DNA from: Sva-07 sp942492715 | GTDB taxonomy: Bacteria; Actinomycetota; Acidimicrobiia; Acidimicrobiales; Ilumatobacteraceae | NCBI GenBank assembly: GCA_942492715.1 | Contig: CALOFW010000012.1 | Location: forward strand, 186,001-250,000 | Direction: 5' to 3' | Length of the DNA: 64,000 nt | Shown here: positions 28,401-36,722 of the stretch, piece by piece | How positions within the stretch are numbered: position 1 is the first letter of the stretch | How the letters are laid out: each line of letters opens with the position of its first letter | Made by a program: the position numbers and the translations under genes | The notes under the pieces: model-generated | Told to the model about the DNA's origin: nothing | The model's database searches: none | Seen by the model: only the letters and a program-made list of their open reading frames with translations

Positions 28401-31362
28401 CCTGGCACCGGATGCTCGCACCGCTGCCCGTGAGATCTTCCTGCGGTTGGTGACGGTGAGCGAGCACGGCGACGACACACGTCGTCGGGCCCGACGGACC
28501 GAACTCGAAGCGCTCGGGTTTCCCAGCGCGCTCGTCGACACGGTTGTGTCGGCCTATGGCTCATCGCGGCTGCTGTCATTCGATCGCGATCCGCAGACGC
28601 GTGGCCAGACGGTCGAGGTCGCGCACGAGGCGCTGATCCGCGAATGGCCCCGGTTGGCCGAGTGGATCGACGATCGACGCGGCTCGCTGCTCCTCGAACG
28701 CCGATTGGACGCTGCGGCCGTCGAGTGGGAACGCAGCGGCCGCGACGAGGCGATGCTGCTCAGCGGGGGACGGCTGGCCCAGTTCGAAGCGTGGTGGCAG
28801 GCGAACGATGTCCCCGTCCCACCGGATCAACGAGACTTCATCGCTCGATCTCGCGCGGCAAGCGATGAATCGGCACGACGACGCGCGTCGCTGCGCCGTC
28901 GAGTCACCGGCCTTGTGGCAGTGCTCGCAGTCGTTGCCTTGGTCGCCGCGGTGGTCGCATGGGGTCAGCGCAACGAGGCGAACCAGCAGGCCGACGCCGC
29001 TCGATCTCAAGAGATGGCGGCTCGTGACGAAGCGACCCGCGCCGCGGTCGCGGAGGGTCGTGCGAATCGAGCGGCAACCGATGCCGACGAACTGAGGTCG
29101 GCCGCCGAGCAGAGCGAGCTGGTCGAGACGGCCCGCCGGCTGGCGGTCGATGCCGTCGCGACGATCGACGACGACGCCGACCTCGCGGTGCTCTTGGCCG
29201 TCGAGGCGGCGAGACGTGCCGAGCGCTCTGGCTCGGTCGTCCCGGGAGCGATGGAGGCACTGTTCGCGACGACGATCGACCATCGCATCGGGTTGCGCTT
29301 GTCTGCGTGGAACGTCGCGAACACCAACGGCTCGATCGTGTCCACGAGCCCCGACAGCCGTCGGTTCGCAGCGGTGGTCGCTCCTGAACCCGGCCAGCGA
29401 TCACGATCTGCCCAGATCGTCGACCTCGGCGGCAGTAGTTCGATCGTCGTCGACGTCGACGGGCCCACCTCCGTGGCATGGAAGTCGACCGGTGAGGAGG
29501 TGGCGGTCGGTGATGCCGGTGGCCAGATCTGGATCGTCGACCCGGCGTCGGGCATCCCAACTCGGTCGATCGACACCGGTGAGCTCTATGCAAAGGTCGG
29601 GCAGTACACGTCGGACTGGATCACCTACCAAGTGCCGGTAGATCCGCAGATGGTCGTCGGGGCCGATCCGGGGGGCGATGTGTCCACGACGCGGCTCGTC
29701 GTCGCGGATGTGGACAGTGGCCGCACGATTCTCGTTCTGCCCGACGTGGTCTACTCGAAGATCTCGCCGAGCGGTGGGTACCTCTTCGTGCAGCACCGCG
29801 ACAACGTCGTCGTCTACGAGCTGCCGTCGGGCCAGGCGGTCGAGGTCATCGACTTGGGAATCACGGCTCGGAACTTCGACTGGGTGGCGGGGGAGGACGC
29901 GGTGTGGTGGGCGGGGACCGAGGAACTCATCCGACTCGACGTGACCGATCAGACGAGAACGGTCGTCGACTTGCCCAACAACGTCGGCACCGCCACCTCG
30001 AGCCTGACCGCGAGTCCGGACGGTCGCCTTCTGGCGATCGGCGACCTGGCTGGTGTTGTCACGCTGGTCGACACGTCGTCGTTCGCTGTCATCGCTCAAC
30101 TGGTCGGCCACCACGCGGGCGTCACTGCCACGGACTGGATCGCGGATGGCACCGGGTTGGTGTCGTTGGGCGAGTTCCCGTCGTCGCAGATCCTGGTGTG
30201 GGATCTCGAGTTGCCGAGGAATGCTGCGGTGTCGAGGTGGTCCGGGTCGCCCTGGTATCCGTTGCGACATGTTGTGACCCCGTCAGAGTCGGTGGTCGCG
30301 GTCTCGCAGAATCTCGACGACATCGGCGCCAGCCGTTTGGAGTTGTGGGGCCAGTCGACGGGGGGCGAACCGTTCGCGCAACCGGATCTCGGTGCGCACC
30401 CGTTCGGGCTGGTCGACGGCGCCCGCGGGGCAGGGATCGTGGCGACGTCGCGCATGGACCGAACCGGCACTCGACTCTTCGATCTCGAACGCGGGGACTG
30501 GGTGCTCGACGTCGGTGGCGATCTCACGTCGCCGCTCGCCGTGTCGCCGGATGGCGAGACATTCATCGCGAAGCGCGGTGACCCCGAGCTCTACACCGAG
30601 GTGTTCGACATGCCTCGCATCGCCGCCGTCGACGTCCTCACCGGTGATGAGCTGTGGAGCCTCGACGGTGTCCGATCCGGCACCTTTCTGCTCGCCGGGG
30701 AGTCGGTGGCGTTCGTGAGCGGCGGCGGGGTCGTCGTCATCTCGACGAGCCCGGGACCCTGGCAGACAGGGGACGAACCGATGCATCTGATCGCTCTCGA
30801 CACCCGTACGGGCGAGCAGATCGCCCGACGAGCGCTCTCGAGCAGGTACACCCAGCTCGTCGTGTCTCCCGACGAGCGACTGTTGGCCACCGCAGATGAG
30901 GACGGTCACGTCACCGTGATCGACGTCCAGCGATTCTTGGCCGGAGATCCGGACGCCGAGGTCGGGTCGACGGACCTCACGACGAAGGAGACGGTCTTCG
31001 GGATGGCCTTCAATGGCGACGGGTCGGAGCTCCTGCTTCCATCGGGCTACCTCTCCACCGAGCTTCTGGCGTACTCCGTCGAACCCGACATGACCGTGCT
31101 GTGGTCCGTCGACATCGGGTTGGCGGTGAGCGCACCGCAGGTTCGTGACGGTCACGTCTGGCTTGCGGCGGGTGACCGATCTCCGGCTGTGACCGCCGCT
31201 GAAGCGCGATCGTTCGGCTTGATCGGTATTCCGCTCGACCTCGGCGAATTCGTCTCCTGGGCCGAGACCGTTGCCACGAGGGACCTCACCGAGGCCGAGT
31301 GCGAGCGGTATCTCGGAGGAAGCTGCGCTGAGGAGTCGTACTCACAGCGGCTCGAGAGCTGA
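25420..31362 (+). CDS. Giant signalling fusion: BTAD - nucleotide cyclase - Ser/Thr kinase - STAND ATPase - TM - beta-propeller
   Basis: 1980 aa. In order: winged helix and BTAD (~10-250; YLVQSATIDYDVIDFERLV); class III cyclase (~263-425) with canonical metal Asp in FLATDLEDSTG, purine-selecting Lys in FKGTGDGIFAVF and Asn/Arg in ALNRVSRIM; protein kinase (~450-695) with GAGAYGIVF, VAIKVI, HRDLKPANVLL and SDFGIA, all intact; STAND ATPase (~714-1140) with Walker A VVGPSGSGKSSVVRAG and Walker B LVLVVDQFEELFSL; membrane helix (~1162-1184); coiled coil (~1186-1240); and WD-like repeats to ~1950. GAGGAGGG precedes the ATG. Two outputs and two ATPase-type modules in one chain are unusual. Confidence 0.9.
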   Translation: MAVEETGRAFVVRGLGPLTVYCQDVPLDLGGRRQRVLLAVLLAHLDRVVPTDRLIDGLWGEEPPQTARKALQMHVSNLRRSLGDGFPLKTAPGGYLVQSATIDYDVIDFERLVTSATAVLRADAAYASRQLCAALDMWHGPAFADIADEPGVQPEITRLNDIRLSALERRIDADLRLGRHLDLVSELETLTLEHPYRERFREQQMLALYRSGRQTDALRAYDRTREVLVEQLGIEPSPSLQQLQSQILAQASDLDHRPESDGEQFSFLATDLEDSTGLWETDAESMQEALARHDALLEEAVVANAGMVFKGTGDGIFAVFSWSGDAVQAAVDAQRSLSVETWGTSSPLRVRMAVDEGPATARDGDFFGPALNRVSRIMSSGHGGQILVPTALADRLQLDVRELGSADYKGLGRVEVAQVEVPGLETEFADLRTDRTPKVHVREGFGRAIRGYELREELGAGAYGIVFRAYQSSIGREVAIKVIRPELANRTEFIKRFEAEAQYVAQLEHPHIAPLYDYWRDPEGAYLVMQLLRGGSLADALERSPWRPPAAMQLLDQVGSALDYAHRHGVIHRDLKPANVLLDGDGNAFLSDFGIATHHVEARGFAIESSVAYVSPEELAGEPAGVAADMYGLTLLAYEVLTGSRPALGGQPEPAATKRPDLPPAIDRVLERGAHPDPARRYPRVAEFLRDLRLALGAAVVSAPHESPRAPVRNPFKGLRAFRETDAQDFFGRDELVGELVDHVDRSRFTAVVGPSGSGKSSVVRAGLLPAIRRGALEVPGAVLITEMYPGTYPFEELESALGRVAVEPTDHLLDELLADDRGLVRACKHILPDDDSELVLVVDQFEELFSLTADVAARRHFLASLVEVVRDERSRVRVIATLRADFFDRPLEHPEFGAVLGPNVVSVAMPRDHELAAAIAEPARLAGLEFEPGLITRMVSDVREEPGALPLLQYALTVLVDGRTTEVLGVTDYEQIGGTAGAMTAQAEEVYDSLAPDARTAAREIFLRLVTVSEHGDDTRRRARRTELEALGFPSALVDTVVSAYGSSRLLSFDRDPQTRGQTVEVAHEALIREWPRLAEWIDDRRGSLLLERRLDAAAVEWERSGRDEAMLLSGGRLAQFEAWWQANDVPVPPDQRDFIARSRAASDESARRRASLRRRVTGLVAVLAVVALVAAVVAWGQRNEANQQADAARSQEMAARDEATRAAVAEGRANRAATDADELRSAAEQSELVETARRLAVDAVATIDDDADLAVLLAVEAARRAERSGSVVPGAMEALFATTIDHRIGLRLSAWNVANTNGSIVSTSPDSRRFAAVVAPEPGQRSRSAQIVDLGGSSSIVVDVDGPTSVAWKSTGEEVAVGDAGGQIWIVDPASGIPTRSIDTGELYAKVGQYTSDWITYQVPVDPQMVVGADPGGDVSTTRLVVADVDSGRTILVLPDVVYSKISPSGGYLFVQHRDNVVVYELPSGQAVEVIDLGITARNFDWVAGEDAVWWAGTEELIRLDVTDQTRTVVDLPNNVGTATSSLTASPDGRLLAIGDLAGVVTLVDTSSFAVIAQLVGHHAGVTATDWIADGTGLVSLGEFPSSQILVWDLELPRNAAVSRWSGSPWYPLRHVVTPSESVVAVSQNLDDIGASRLELWGQSTGGEPFAQPDLGAHPFGLVDGARGAGIVATSRMDRTGTRLFDLERGDWVLDVGGDLTSPLAVSPDGETFIAKRGDPELYTEVFDMPRIAAVDVLTGDELWSLDGVRSGTFLLAGESVAFVSGGGVVVISTSPGPWQTGDEPMHLIALDTRTGEQIARRALSSRYTQLVVSPDERLLATADEDGHVTVIDVQRFLAGDPDAEVGSTDLTTKETVFGMAFNGDGSELLLPSGYLSTELLAYSVEPDMTVLWSVDIGLAVSAPQVRDGHVWLAAGDRSPAVTAAEARSFGLIGIPLDLGEFVSWAETVATRDLTEAECERYLGGSCAEESYSQRLES

Positions 31363-31519
31363 TCGTCGCAGCGAGTGGTCGTCGTGGCCGGGTGGGTTGC
31401 CACTGCACCGAGGAGTCATCGATTGCATTCTCGAAAGGCAGCAAGTGCCTCGTCGTCAGCCATGGACTCGTCGGCCACGATGGCTCCGAGATCACAGGTG
31501 CTGCGCTCGATCCCCTGTG

Positions 31520-32809
31520 TCAACTGCCTCCGATGTCGAGCGAAAGGCGGGTGACCGGGCTCGTTGCGTGGAGGTGCACATGACGTTCGACGAGAGCGCT
31601 GAGCTCCTCCGAGTCGCGTTCGGCGCCATTGATGTAGCTCGACCGCCGCCGACGGAGCACGTTGAGGCCCGTCACGTACAGTCCTGGAGCATCGGTGGCA
31701 CCACCATCGTGACGAATCCGTCCCTTGTGGTCGAGCACGGGGACGTCGAGCCAGGAGTAGTCGGGGCGGAAGCCCGTCGCCCAGATGATCGTGCCGATGT
31801 CGTCCTCGACCAGGTCGATGTCCAGGCGCACGGCCGACGGCACCCGAGTCGCCTCGAAGCGAGTGGGCGGATCGAGGTCGGCGATGTTCACGGTCTGGGC
31901 CCACTCGTCGAAACGTTCGAGTAGCCGGTTCATCTTGAGGTCCGCCAGCTTGCAGACGTTGGCGAGCGAGCCGGAGAACTTGGCGACTCCATCGCTGACC
32001 AGGCCCAGTCGACCGACGATCTCGACCCCCCGGTCGGTGAGCGTGTTGAGGTCGATCGAACGGTGTTCGGGGGTTCCGATCAGTTGCGGGGACGGGAGAT
32101 GTCGGGCGCGAACGAGATCGTCGACGTCGTCGAGGCCTTCGTCGAGGATCCCGGTCTCATGCATCCACCAGAAGACGTCGCGTCCGCGGTAGCTCCTCGG
32201 CATCCGCACGTGCTCGCCCACCGAGATCGTGACCGGCCGACCCGAGCGGCTGATCTCGTCGGCGAGCTGAACTCCGGTTGCGGAGGCTCCGACGACGAGA
32301 ACCGCTCGATCATCGAGGTCATTCGGGGAGCGATACGTCATCGCCGTCACCTGCGCGATCGCTGCCGGCACATCGGCGGCAGCATCTGGCACGGTCGCGA
32401 TGTTCGATCCTCCACTCGCGATCACGACGCTGTCGCAGGTCCAGTGCTCGCGGTCGGTCTCGACGAGGTAGCCGCGATCGTGCGCGCTGACACGGGTGAC
32501 CGTGGTGTCGGTACACACGGGTGCGGAGATCGTTGCCGCGTACGTCGTGATGAAGTCGGCGACGTCCGGCATCGTCATGAAGCCGTCCGGGTCCTCGCCC
32601 GAGTAGCCCATGCCGGGGAGCCGGCATTGCCAGTTCGGCGTCAGCAGGCGCAGCGAGTCCCACCGTTCGGTTCGCCATGAGTTCGCCACCTTGCCGCGTT
32701 CGAGCACGATGTGCTGGATCGAACGCTCGGTGAGGCGACGACTCATGGCGAGGCCGGCATGTCCGGCACCGATGATGACGGTCGGGACGTGCGTCGCCGA
32801 CTTGGTCAT
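31520..32809 (-). CDS. Flavin-containing monooxygenase-like FAD/NADPH oxidoreductase
   Basis: 429 aa from ATG 32809 (MTKSATHVPTVIIGAGHAGL). FAD-binding GxGxxG is VIIGAGHAGLAMSRRL; a second Rossmann motif for NADPH is LVVGASATGVQLADEI; late motif TIIWATGFRPDYSWLDVPVL is typical of FMO/CzcO-like proteins. N-oxidation, S-oxidation or Baeyer-Villiger activity are all possible. It follows osmC closely (about 7 bases), so both probably act together in oxidative handling of small molecules (inference). Confidence 0.87.
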   Translation of the reverse strand: MTKSATHVPTVIIGAGHAGLAMSRRLTERSIQHIVLERGKVANSWRTERWDSLRLLTPNWQCRLPGMGYSGEDPDGFMTMPDVADFITTYAATISAPVCTDTTVTRVSAHDRGYLVETDREHWTCDSVVIASGGSNIATVPDAAADVPAAIAQVTAMTYRSPNDLDDRAVLVVGASATGVQLADEISRSGRPVTISVGEHVRMPRSYRGRDVFWWMHETGILDEGLDDVDDLVRARHLPSPQLIGTPEHRSIDLNTLTDRGVEIVGRLGLVSDGVAKFSGSLANVCKLADLKMNRLLERFDEWAQTVNIADLDPPTRFEATRVPSAVRLDIDLVEDDIGTIIWATGFRPDYSWLDVPVLDHKGRIRHDGGATDAPGLYVTGLNVLRRRRSSYINGAERDSEELSALVERHVHLHATSPVTRLSLDIGGS

Positions 32810-32816
32810 CGGCAGC

Positions 32817-33377
32817 TCAGCCGACCTCGACCGCGACGCGGGTCGGGTTGGTGACGATGTCGTAGACCGCGGATCGCTTCTGGGACTGTGCCACGAGTGC
32901 CTCGACGTCTTCGGCGGAAGCATCAGCGTCGATGTCGAATCGCACCGTGATGTCGCTGAATCCGTTGCGGATGTCGGGATCGGCGCCCAGGATGCCGAGC
33001 ACGTTCATCTTGCCCTCGACCGTTGCGACGACCGAGCGGAGCTGGATGTCGCGGTGCTGGGCAACCGACGCAACGCCCGCCGTCAGGCAACTCGCCAGCG
33101 CAGCGAGCAGGATCTCGGGAGGTGTCGCTCCACGATCTTCGGACGCGAAGCACTCGGGGTGATCAGCGTCGAACGAGTAGGGCGTCTTGTGGTGGTGGTC
33201 CTGTCCGAGGCCGGAGAATCCATCGACGGAGGTCTGGCTGAAGGTCCCGTCGACCCACGAACAGTGCGCCGTCCAGGTGAAGTCGGCCGCTGCAGGGGCG
33301 CCGGTCAGCGCCTCGCGCGCGCCGAGCAGCGCCTCTGTGTTCACGCCGTTGTCGACGGGAGTCTTGATGTCGGTCAT
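32817..33377 (-). CDS. OsmC-family peroxiredoxin-like protein
   Basis: 186 aa. The OsmC fold is shown by ATPPEILLAALASCLTAGVA, carrying one reactive Cys; the second Cys lies upstream in DADHPECFASEDRG. Thiol-dependent organic hydroperoxide reduction is the family role. AAGGAG precedes the ATG. Promoter-proximal to the flavin monooxygenase gene, with a tandem 18-bp repeat in its leader. Confidence 0.86.
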   Translation of the reverse strand: MTDIKTPVDNGVNTEALLGAREALTGAPAAADFTWTAHCSWVDGTFSQTSVDGFSGLGQDHHHKTPYSFDADHPECFASEDRGATPPEILLAALASCLTAGVASVAQHRDIQLRSVVATVEGKMNVLGILGADPDIRNGFSDITVRFDIDADASAEDVEALVAQSQKRSAVYDIVTNPTRVAVEVG

Positions 33378-33390
33378 GTGAGTGCTCCTT

Positions 33391-33426
33391 GGTGGTGGTT
33401 GGGAGGAGGGTGGTGGTTGGGAGAAG
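33391..33426. repeat. Tandem 18-bp repeat in the osmC leader
   Basis: GGTGGTGGTTGGGAGGAG (33391-33408) followed directly by GGTGGTGGTTGGGAGAAG (33409-33426); one base differs. It ends 14 bases upstream of the osmC start on the minus strand, where it reads CCAACCACCACC. Could be a regulator site pair or a slippage repeat. Confidence 0.6.
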
Positions 33427-33466
33427 GTGTCGACGGCAGCGGAGACGAGTCATCGGCGAGGCGTGG

Positions 33467-34249
33467 CTATGACCAGCGGACGCGACAGCCGGTGTGCCAC
33501 AGGTCCATCAGGCTGGTGTCGCCGGTGAGGTGCACGGTCGAGTCGGGTGTGCGGTTCCACATCGCGAGATAGAGCTCGGCGGCGGTTCCGGTGACGGTGA
33601 GTTCGGCACCGTTTCCTCGTCGGGACGTCTCGAAGCCCTGCGCGCTGATCGTCAGGTACCAGTGTTCGTCGACGTCTGAAGCGTTGACGTGAAGGACCCG
33701 TATGCCGTCCACCGCGATGCTGCGGCCGGGTCGTGAGGCGAACCCTGACAGCAGTTCGTCGAGCATGTCGGTGGCGAACGGGGGGTCGAAGTGGGACGTG
33801 ATGCCACGCGCGTGCTCGGCGTCGAATCGGTGGATCGCGATCTCGCTGGCCTGCCGGCGCGCCCACATGGTGAGCGGCGTCGGTGCCGGGAGAAAGGTGA
33901 AGGCGGCGACGTCGGCCGGTGCCGACTTCAGTACCTCGATCAGGTTGGCAAGGGTGTTGCGGTACCAGTCGACGAGCTCGGCGTCATCCGGGTACTCCCC
34001 GGATTCCCCGGTGAGTTCCGGCCAGTACCGGACCAGGTCGGGCAGATCGCTGACGTCCAGCCAGTCCGACTCCGGAAACGCCACGTTTGCCGCTGCCCAC
34101 AGGTGGATCATGCCGAGGTGGCGGACGAGTTCGCGCATGTCCCAGCCGGGGCAGGGAGCGATCTCGACGTTCAGGTCGCCCTGCTCGGCGGCCGAGGCGA
34201 ACAGCTCGCCCTCCGAGGCAACGAATCCGATGTAGTCCGACACGTCCAT
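33467..34249 (-). CDS. Maleylpyruvate isomerase family, mycothiol-dependent-type enzyme (MDMPI)
   Basis: 260 aa. DinB-like metal-binding N-domain: VEIAPCPGWDMRELVRHLGM and the second metal region WARRQASEIAIHRFDAEHA; a C-terminal MDMPI-type domain (TVTGTAAELYLAMWNRTP). Mycothiol is the actinobacterial thiol, so use of it is plausible family inference. GAGGAGGGGGAAG precedes the ATG. It is divergent from the PadR gene across an operator-rich 95-base region, so probably PadR-controlled. Confidence 0.82.
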   Translation of the reverse strand: MDVSDYIGFVASEGELFASAAEQGDLNVEIAPCPGWDMRELVRHLGMIHLWAAANVAFPESDWLDVSDLPDLVRYWPELTGESGEYPDDAELVDWYRNTLANLIEVLKSAPADVAAFTFLPAPTPLTMWARRQASEIAIHRFDAEHARGITSHFDPPFATDMLDELLSGFASRPGRSIAVDGIRVLHVNASDVDEHWYLTISAQGFETSRRGNGAELTVTGTAAELYLAMWNRTPDSTVHLTGDTSLMDLWHTGCRVRWS

Positions 34250-34291
34250 GTCGCTTCCCCCTCCTCGAGTTCGAACGGATCGAACCGGTAG

Positions 34292-34337
34292 TTGCTGCAG
34301 ATTGCAGTGTGCACTTTACTGCAGAACGCAGTAAAGT
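34292..34337 (+). promoter_or_regulatory. PadR promoter with 10-bp inverted-repeat operator
   Basis: TTGCTG (34292-34297), 17 bases, TTTACT (34315-34320) form a promoter for padR. ACTTTACTGC (34313-34322) and GCAGTAAAGT (34328-34337) are a perfect inverted repeat with spacer AGAAC, covering the -10 and predicted start of transcription. A smaller palindrome CTGCA-GAT-TGCAG lies inside the promoter spacer. Confidence 0.68.
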
Positions 34338-34344
34338 CAAGAGG

Positions 34345-35025
34345 GTGTCCGCACGTCTGACGACTTCCTCGTATGCGGTCCTGGGGCTGTTGGCGATCCG
34401 GCCGTGGACCGGCTACGAGCTCACCCAACAGGCAACGCGGAGCTTGCGCTTCGCCTGGCCCAAGTCCGAGCGCCTGCTGTATTCCGAGCCGAAGAAGCTC
34501 GTCGACCGCGGGCTCGCCACGGCATACGCGGAGTCGGTCGGCCAGCGGAGCCGCACGGTCTACACGATCACCGACGAGGGGCGTGACGCGCTCACCGAGT
34601 GGATGTCGAGCGTGCCCCAGCCTCCGACACTCGAAGCCGAAGCCCTGCTCCGGTTGCTGTTCGCCGAGAACGGCACGATCGACGATCTGCTGGCAGCGCT
34701 CGAGGAAATGGCCGAAGATGCCGCCCGCATGTACGAGCAGGTCGCCACGATCAACACCGGCTACCTCGACGGCGAGCATCCATTCCCGCAGCGGACCCAC
34801 CTGTCCGTGCTCTTCGCCACCTTCCAACTGGAACTCTTCGACCTGATGATCAGGTGGGTGGACTTCGCCAAGGCCGAGATCGACACCTGGCCCACCACCG
34901 AGGGGCTCGGCATGACCGACGGCACCGTCGCCATCCTCGACAACATCAAACGACGTCGTTCCGTGCTCGACGCACCGACGGGCGCTGGCGCGACGCCTAC
35001 GGGGCGGGAGCGGGACCGAGCCTGA
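34345..35025 (+). CDS. PadR-family transcriptional regulator
   Basis: About 226 aa from GTG 34345 (VSARLTTSSYAVLGLLAIRP). Winged helix: SYAVLGLLAIRPWTGYELTQ, LLYSEPKKLVDRGLATAYAE, RTVYTITDEGRDALTEWM; then the PadR C-terminal helical dimerisation domain. The 34087 start reads through the divergent gene and is rejected. Expected to repress itself and the divergent MDMPI-like gene through the operator just upstream. A start codon seven bases after the operator leaves little room for a leader, suggesting a leaderless or near-leaderless mRNA. Confidence 0.86.
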   Translation: MSARLTTSSYAVLGLLAIRPWTGYELTQQATRSLRFAWPKSERLLYSEPKKLVDRGLATAYAESVGQRSRTVYTITDEGRDALTEWMSSVPQPPTLEAEALLRLLFAENGTIDDLLAALEEMAEDAARMYEQVATINTGYLDGEHPFPQRTHLSVLFATFQLELFDLMIRWVDFAKAEIDTWPTTEGLGMTDGTVAILDNIKRRRSVLDAPTGAGATPTGRERDRA

Positions 35026-36031
35026 CGAGATCGACGGCGGCATCGAGGGTCCGAGTCAGGCCCTCGAGGCGCTGCACCTCGAACTCTGCTTGCCCGAGCG
35101 CCTGTTCCAGTCGGTGCCGTGTTCGGTCCGCAGCCTTGGCCTCGGAGGGGTACAGGGCCCGGTCGTGGCGTCGGAGGGCCGCTTGCGAGGCCCCGACGAG
35201 ACGGGCCGCCGTGTCGGCGGCACCCGCATCGCACATCCACGTCGCCAGGCAGCTGAGCAGCTCGGGCTCGAGGTGGTGATTGTCGAGTTGCTGCATGAGC
35301 AGGTACGTCTCGAGGAAGCCATCGCGGGCAGCATCGAGGTGGCCGAGGTCCAGCCGACACGCCGCAAGGTTGAACACCTCGGTCAACAGCAGGTGGTCGG
35401 CGCCGGCTTCGCCGAAGAGCCGACTTGACTCGACGAAGAGGTCGACCGCTTCGGCGGGCCGGTCCTGCATCTCGCGCAGACTGGCCAGCATGTGGGGTGC
35501 GAACCCGGCGTGAAAGCGGTCGTCGAGGCGTTCTCCGAGCGCTGCGAGCGCAGCAGCGTCGGCCTCAACGCTGGCCGCGTCCTCGTCGCGGAGTCCCAGG
35601 CGGCACCGCGCCGTGAGCGCCCGGGCGAGGAGATCGTCCGAACCGGTTGCTTCAGCGATCGAGAACAGCTCGCTGCAATGATCGTCCGCCGAGTCCTGAC
35701 CCTTCAGGAATGCTTCGACGTAGGCGACCTCGTGGAGCTGGAATCGTCGCGCAGGGTCGCGGAGTTCCGCCTCTCGACTGAGGAGCCCGGCGAGCTGGGT
35801 CTCGGCTTCGACGGCATGATCGGACTCGATCAGCGGGACGAAGAAGCCACAGAGGATCGCCGTGGCCCCGTCGGCGTCGCCGGCCTCGATCGCAGCGGCA
35901 ATCGTGTCGAGCAGGTCGTGCGCCCGTGCCTGGGTTGCTCGAATGAGCGAGGCGCGGCTGGCCGTTCGGAGGGTCAACCGGGCGGTGTCCGCCTCCGCAG
36001 TGAGTCGTTCGAGTTCGCCCCCCTCACCCAT
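34997..36031 (-). CDS. TPR-like helical protein, resembles C-terminal part of LuxR/AfsR-type ATPase regulators
   Basis: 344 aa, all-helical, with degenerate repeats: EAVDLFVESSRLFGEAGADH, LLLTEVFNLAACRLDLGHLD, HLEPELLSCLATWMCDAGAA. The end (ARLVGASQAALRRHDRALYP, then EVQRLEGLTRTLDAAVDLV) copies the standard tail of large LuxR/AfsR ATPase regulators, but the DNA-binding and ATPase parts are absent. It may be a stand-alone TPR protein or a remnant. The 3' end overlaps padR by 29 bases, and the next minus-strand gene is a truncated hydrolase. Confidence 0.6.
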   Translation of the reverse strand: MGEGGELERLTAEADTARLTLRTASRASLIRATQARAHDLLDTIAAAIEAGDADGATAILCGFFVPLIESDHAVEAETQLAGLLSREAELRDPARRFQLHEVAYVEAFLKGQDSADDHCSELFSIAEATGSDDLLARALTARCRLGLRDEDAASVEADAAALAALGERLDDRFHAGFAPHMLASLREMQDRPAEAVDLFVESSRLFGEAGADHLLLTEVFNLAACRLDLGHLDAARDGFLETYLLMQQLDNHHLEPELLSCLATWMCDAGAADTAARLVGASQAALRRHDRALYPSEAKAADRTRHRLEQALGQAEFEVQRLEGLTRTLDAAVDLVRLGPAPAP

Positions 36032-36100
36032 GCGGTTGACCCTATTCGTTCCGACATCGGCGAGATCCGAACCGCTGGCGTCGGTTCTGGGGGCCGGGCG

Positions 36101-36550
36101 TCAACCGCTCGGTGTCGTTTCGGTGATGAAGGACCTGAGCGCCGTCGCGAAGGCGGTGGGCTGTTCGATGAAGGGGTAGTGACCGCTGTCGGGGATGACG
36201 ACGAGCCGTGCGTCGGCGATGAGATCGCACACCAGGTCCGGTGCGTCGCGCACGATGAAGTCGTGGTCGCCGTGCACGACCAGGGTCGGGCAGTCGATGC
36301 TTCCCAACTCGTGTTGGATGGCGATGTTCCTCTTGATGGCCTGTGCGGGCCCCGAAATCTGCACCATGTTGCGCGCCGTGACCTCGTCGAAGGCGACGAT
36401 GCGGAAGTACTCCTCGCGTGCTGCAGCGACGTGGGGGTGCTTGGCGACGTAGTACATCGCCAACAGCCCGCCCCACGAGTGCCCGATGATGTTGATCCGG
36501 TCGAGGCACCACCCCGTGCGCAGTTCGTCGAGGTCCGACACCAGAGGCCT
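36101..36550 (-). pseudogene. Truncated alpha/beta hydrolase (prolyl iminopeptidase-like) fragment
   Basis: Similarity to alpha/beta hydrolases starts abruptly at VSDLDELRTGWCLDRINIIG (about 36545) and continues GHSWGGLLAMYYVAKHPHVA, DCPTLVVHGDHDFIVRD and IPDSGHYPFIEQPTAFATAL. The nucleophile Ser, acid Asp and catalytic His can all be assigned, but the first strands with the oxyanion region are missing and the lid is shortened. The open frame runs to an ATG at 36715 through tRNA-T-arm-like sequence, not hydrolase-like. Best called a 5'-truncated pseudogene; a short functional protein is not excluded. Confidence 0.6.
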
Positions 36551-36603
36551 TGGGCTCTGTGAGGCCGAGGATTGCGTCGATGGAGCATGGCCAGCTTGGC
36601 GCT

Positions 36604-36657
36604 TGAGGGCCGGGGAGGGAGTCGAACCCTCCGTCATCGACCAACCCGGTCGGCCCT
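36604..36657 (-). other. tRNA T-arm/acceptor-like remnant
   Basis: On the minus strand GAGGGCCG pairs with CGGCCCTC at the ends, and GAGGG-TTCGACT-CCCTC inside is a perfect T arm. The middle (about 18 bases) is too short for D and anticodon arms, so it is not a functional tRNA. It coincides with the point where the hydrolase homology ends. Confidence 0.4.
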
Positions 36658-36722
36658 CAACCGCCAACCGATCTGCTTCTGTCATCAGTATCAGCCCACG
36701 GGATCGCGGCGACAACGGCCGA

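Noticed and set aside
36604..36657. Functional tRNA on the minus strand
   Set aside because: T arm and acceptor-like pairing exist but there is no room for D and anticodon arms.
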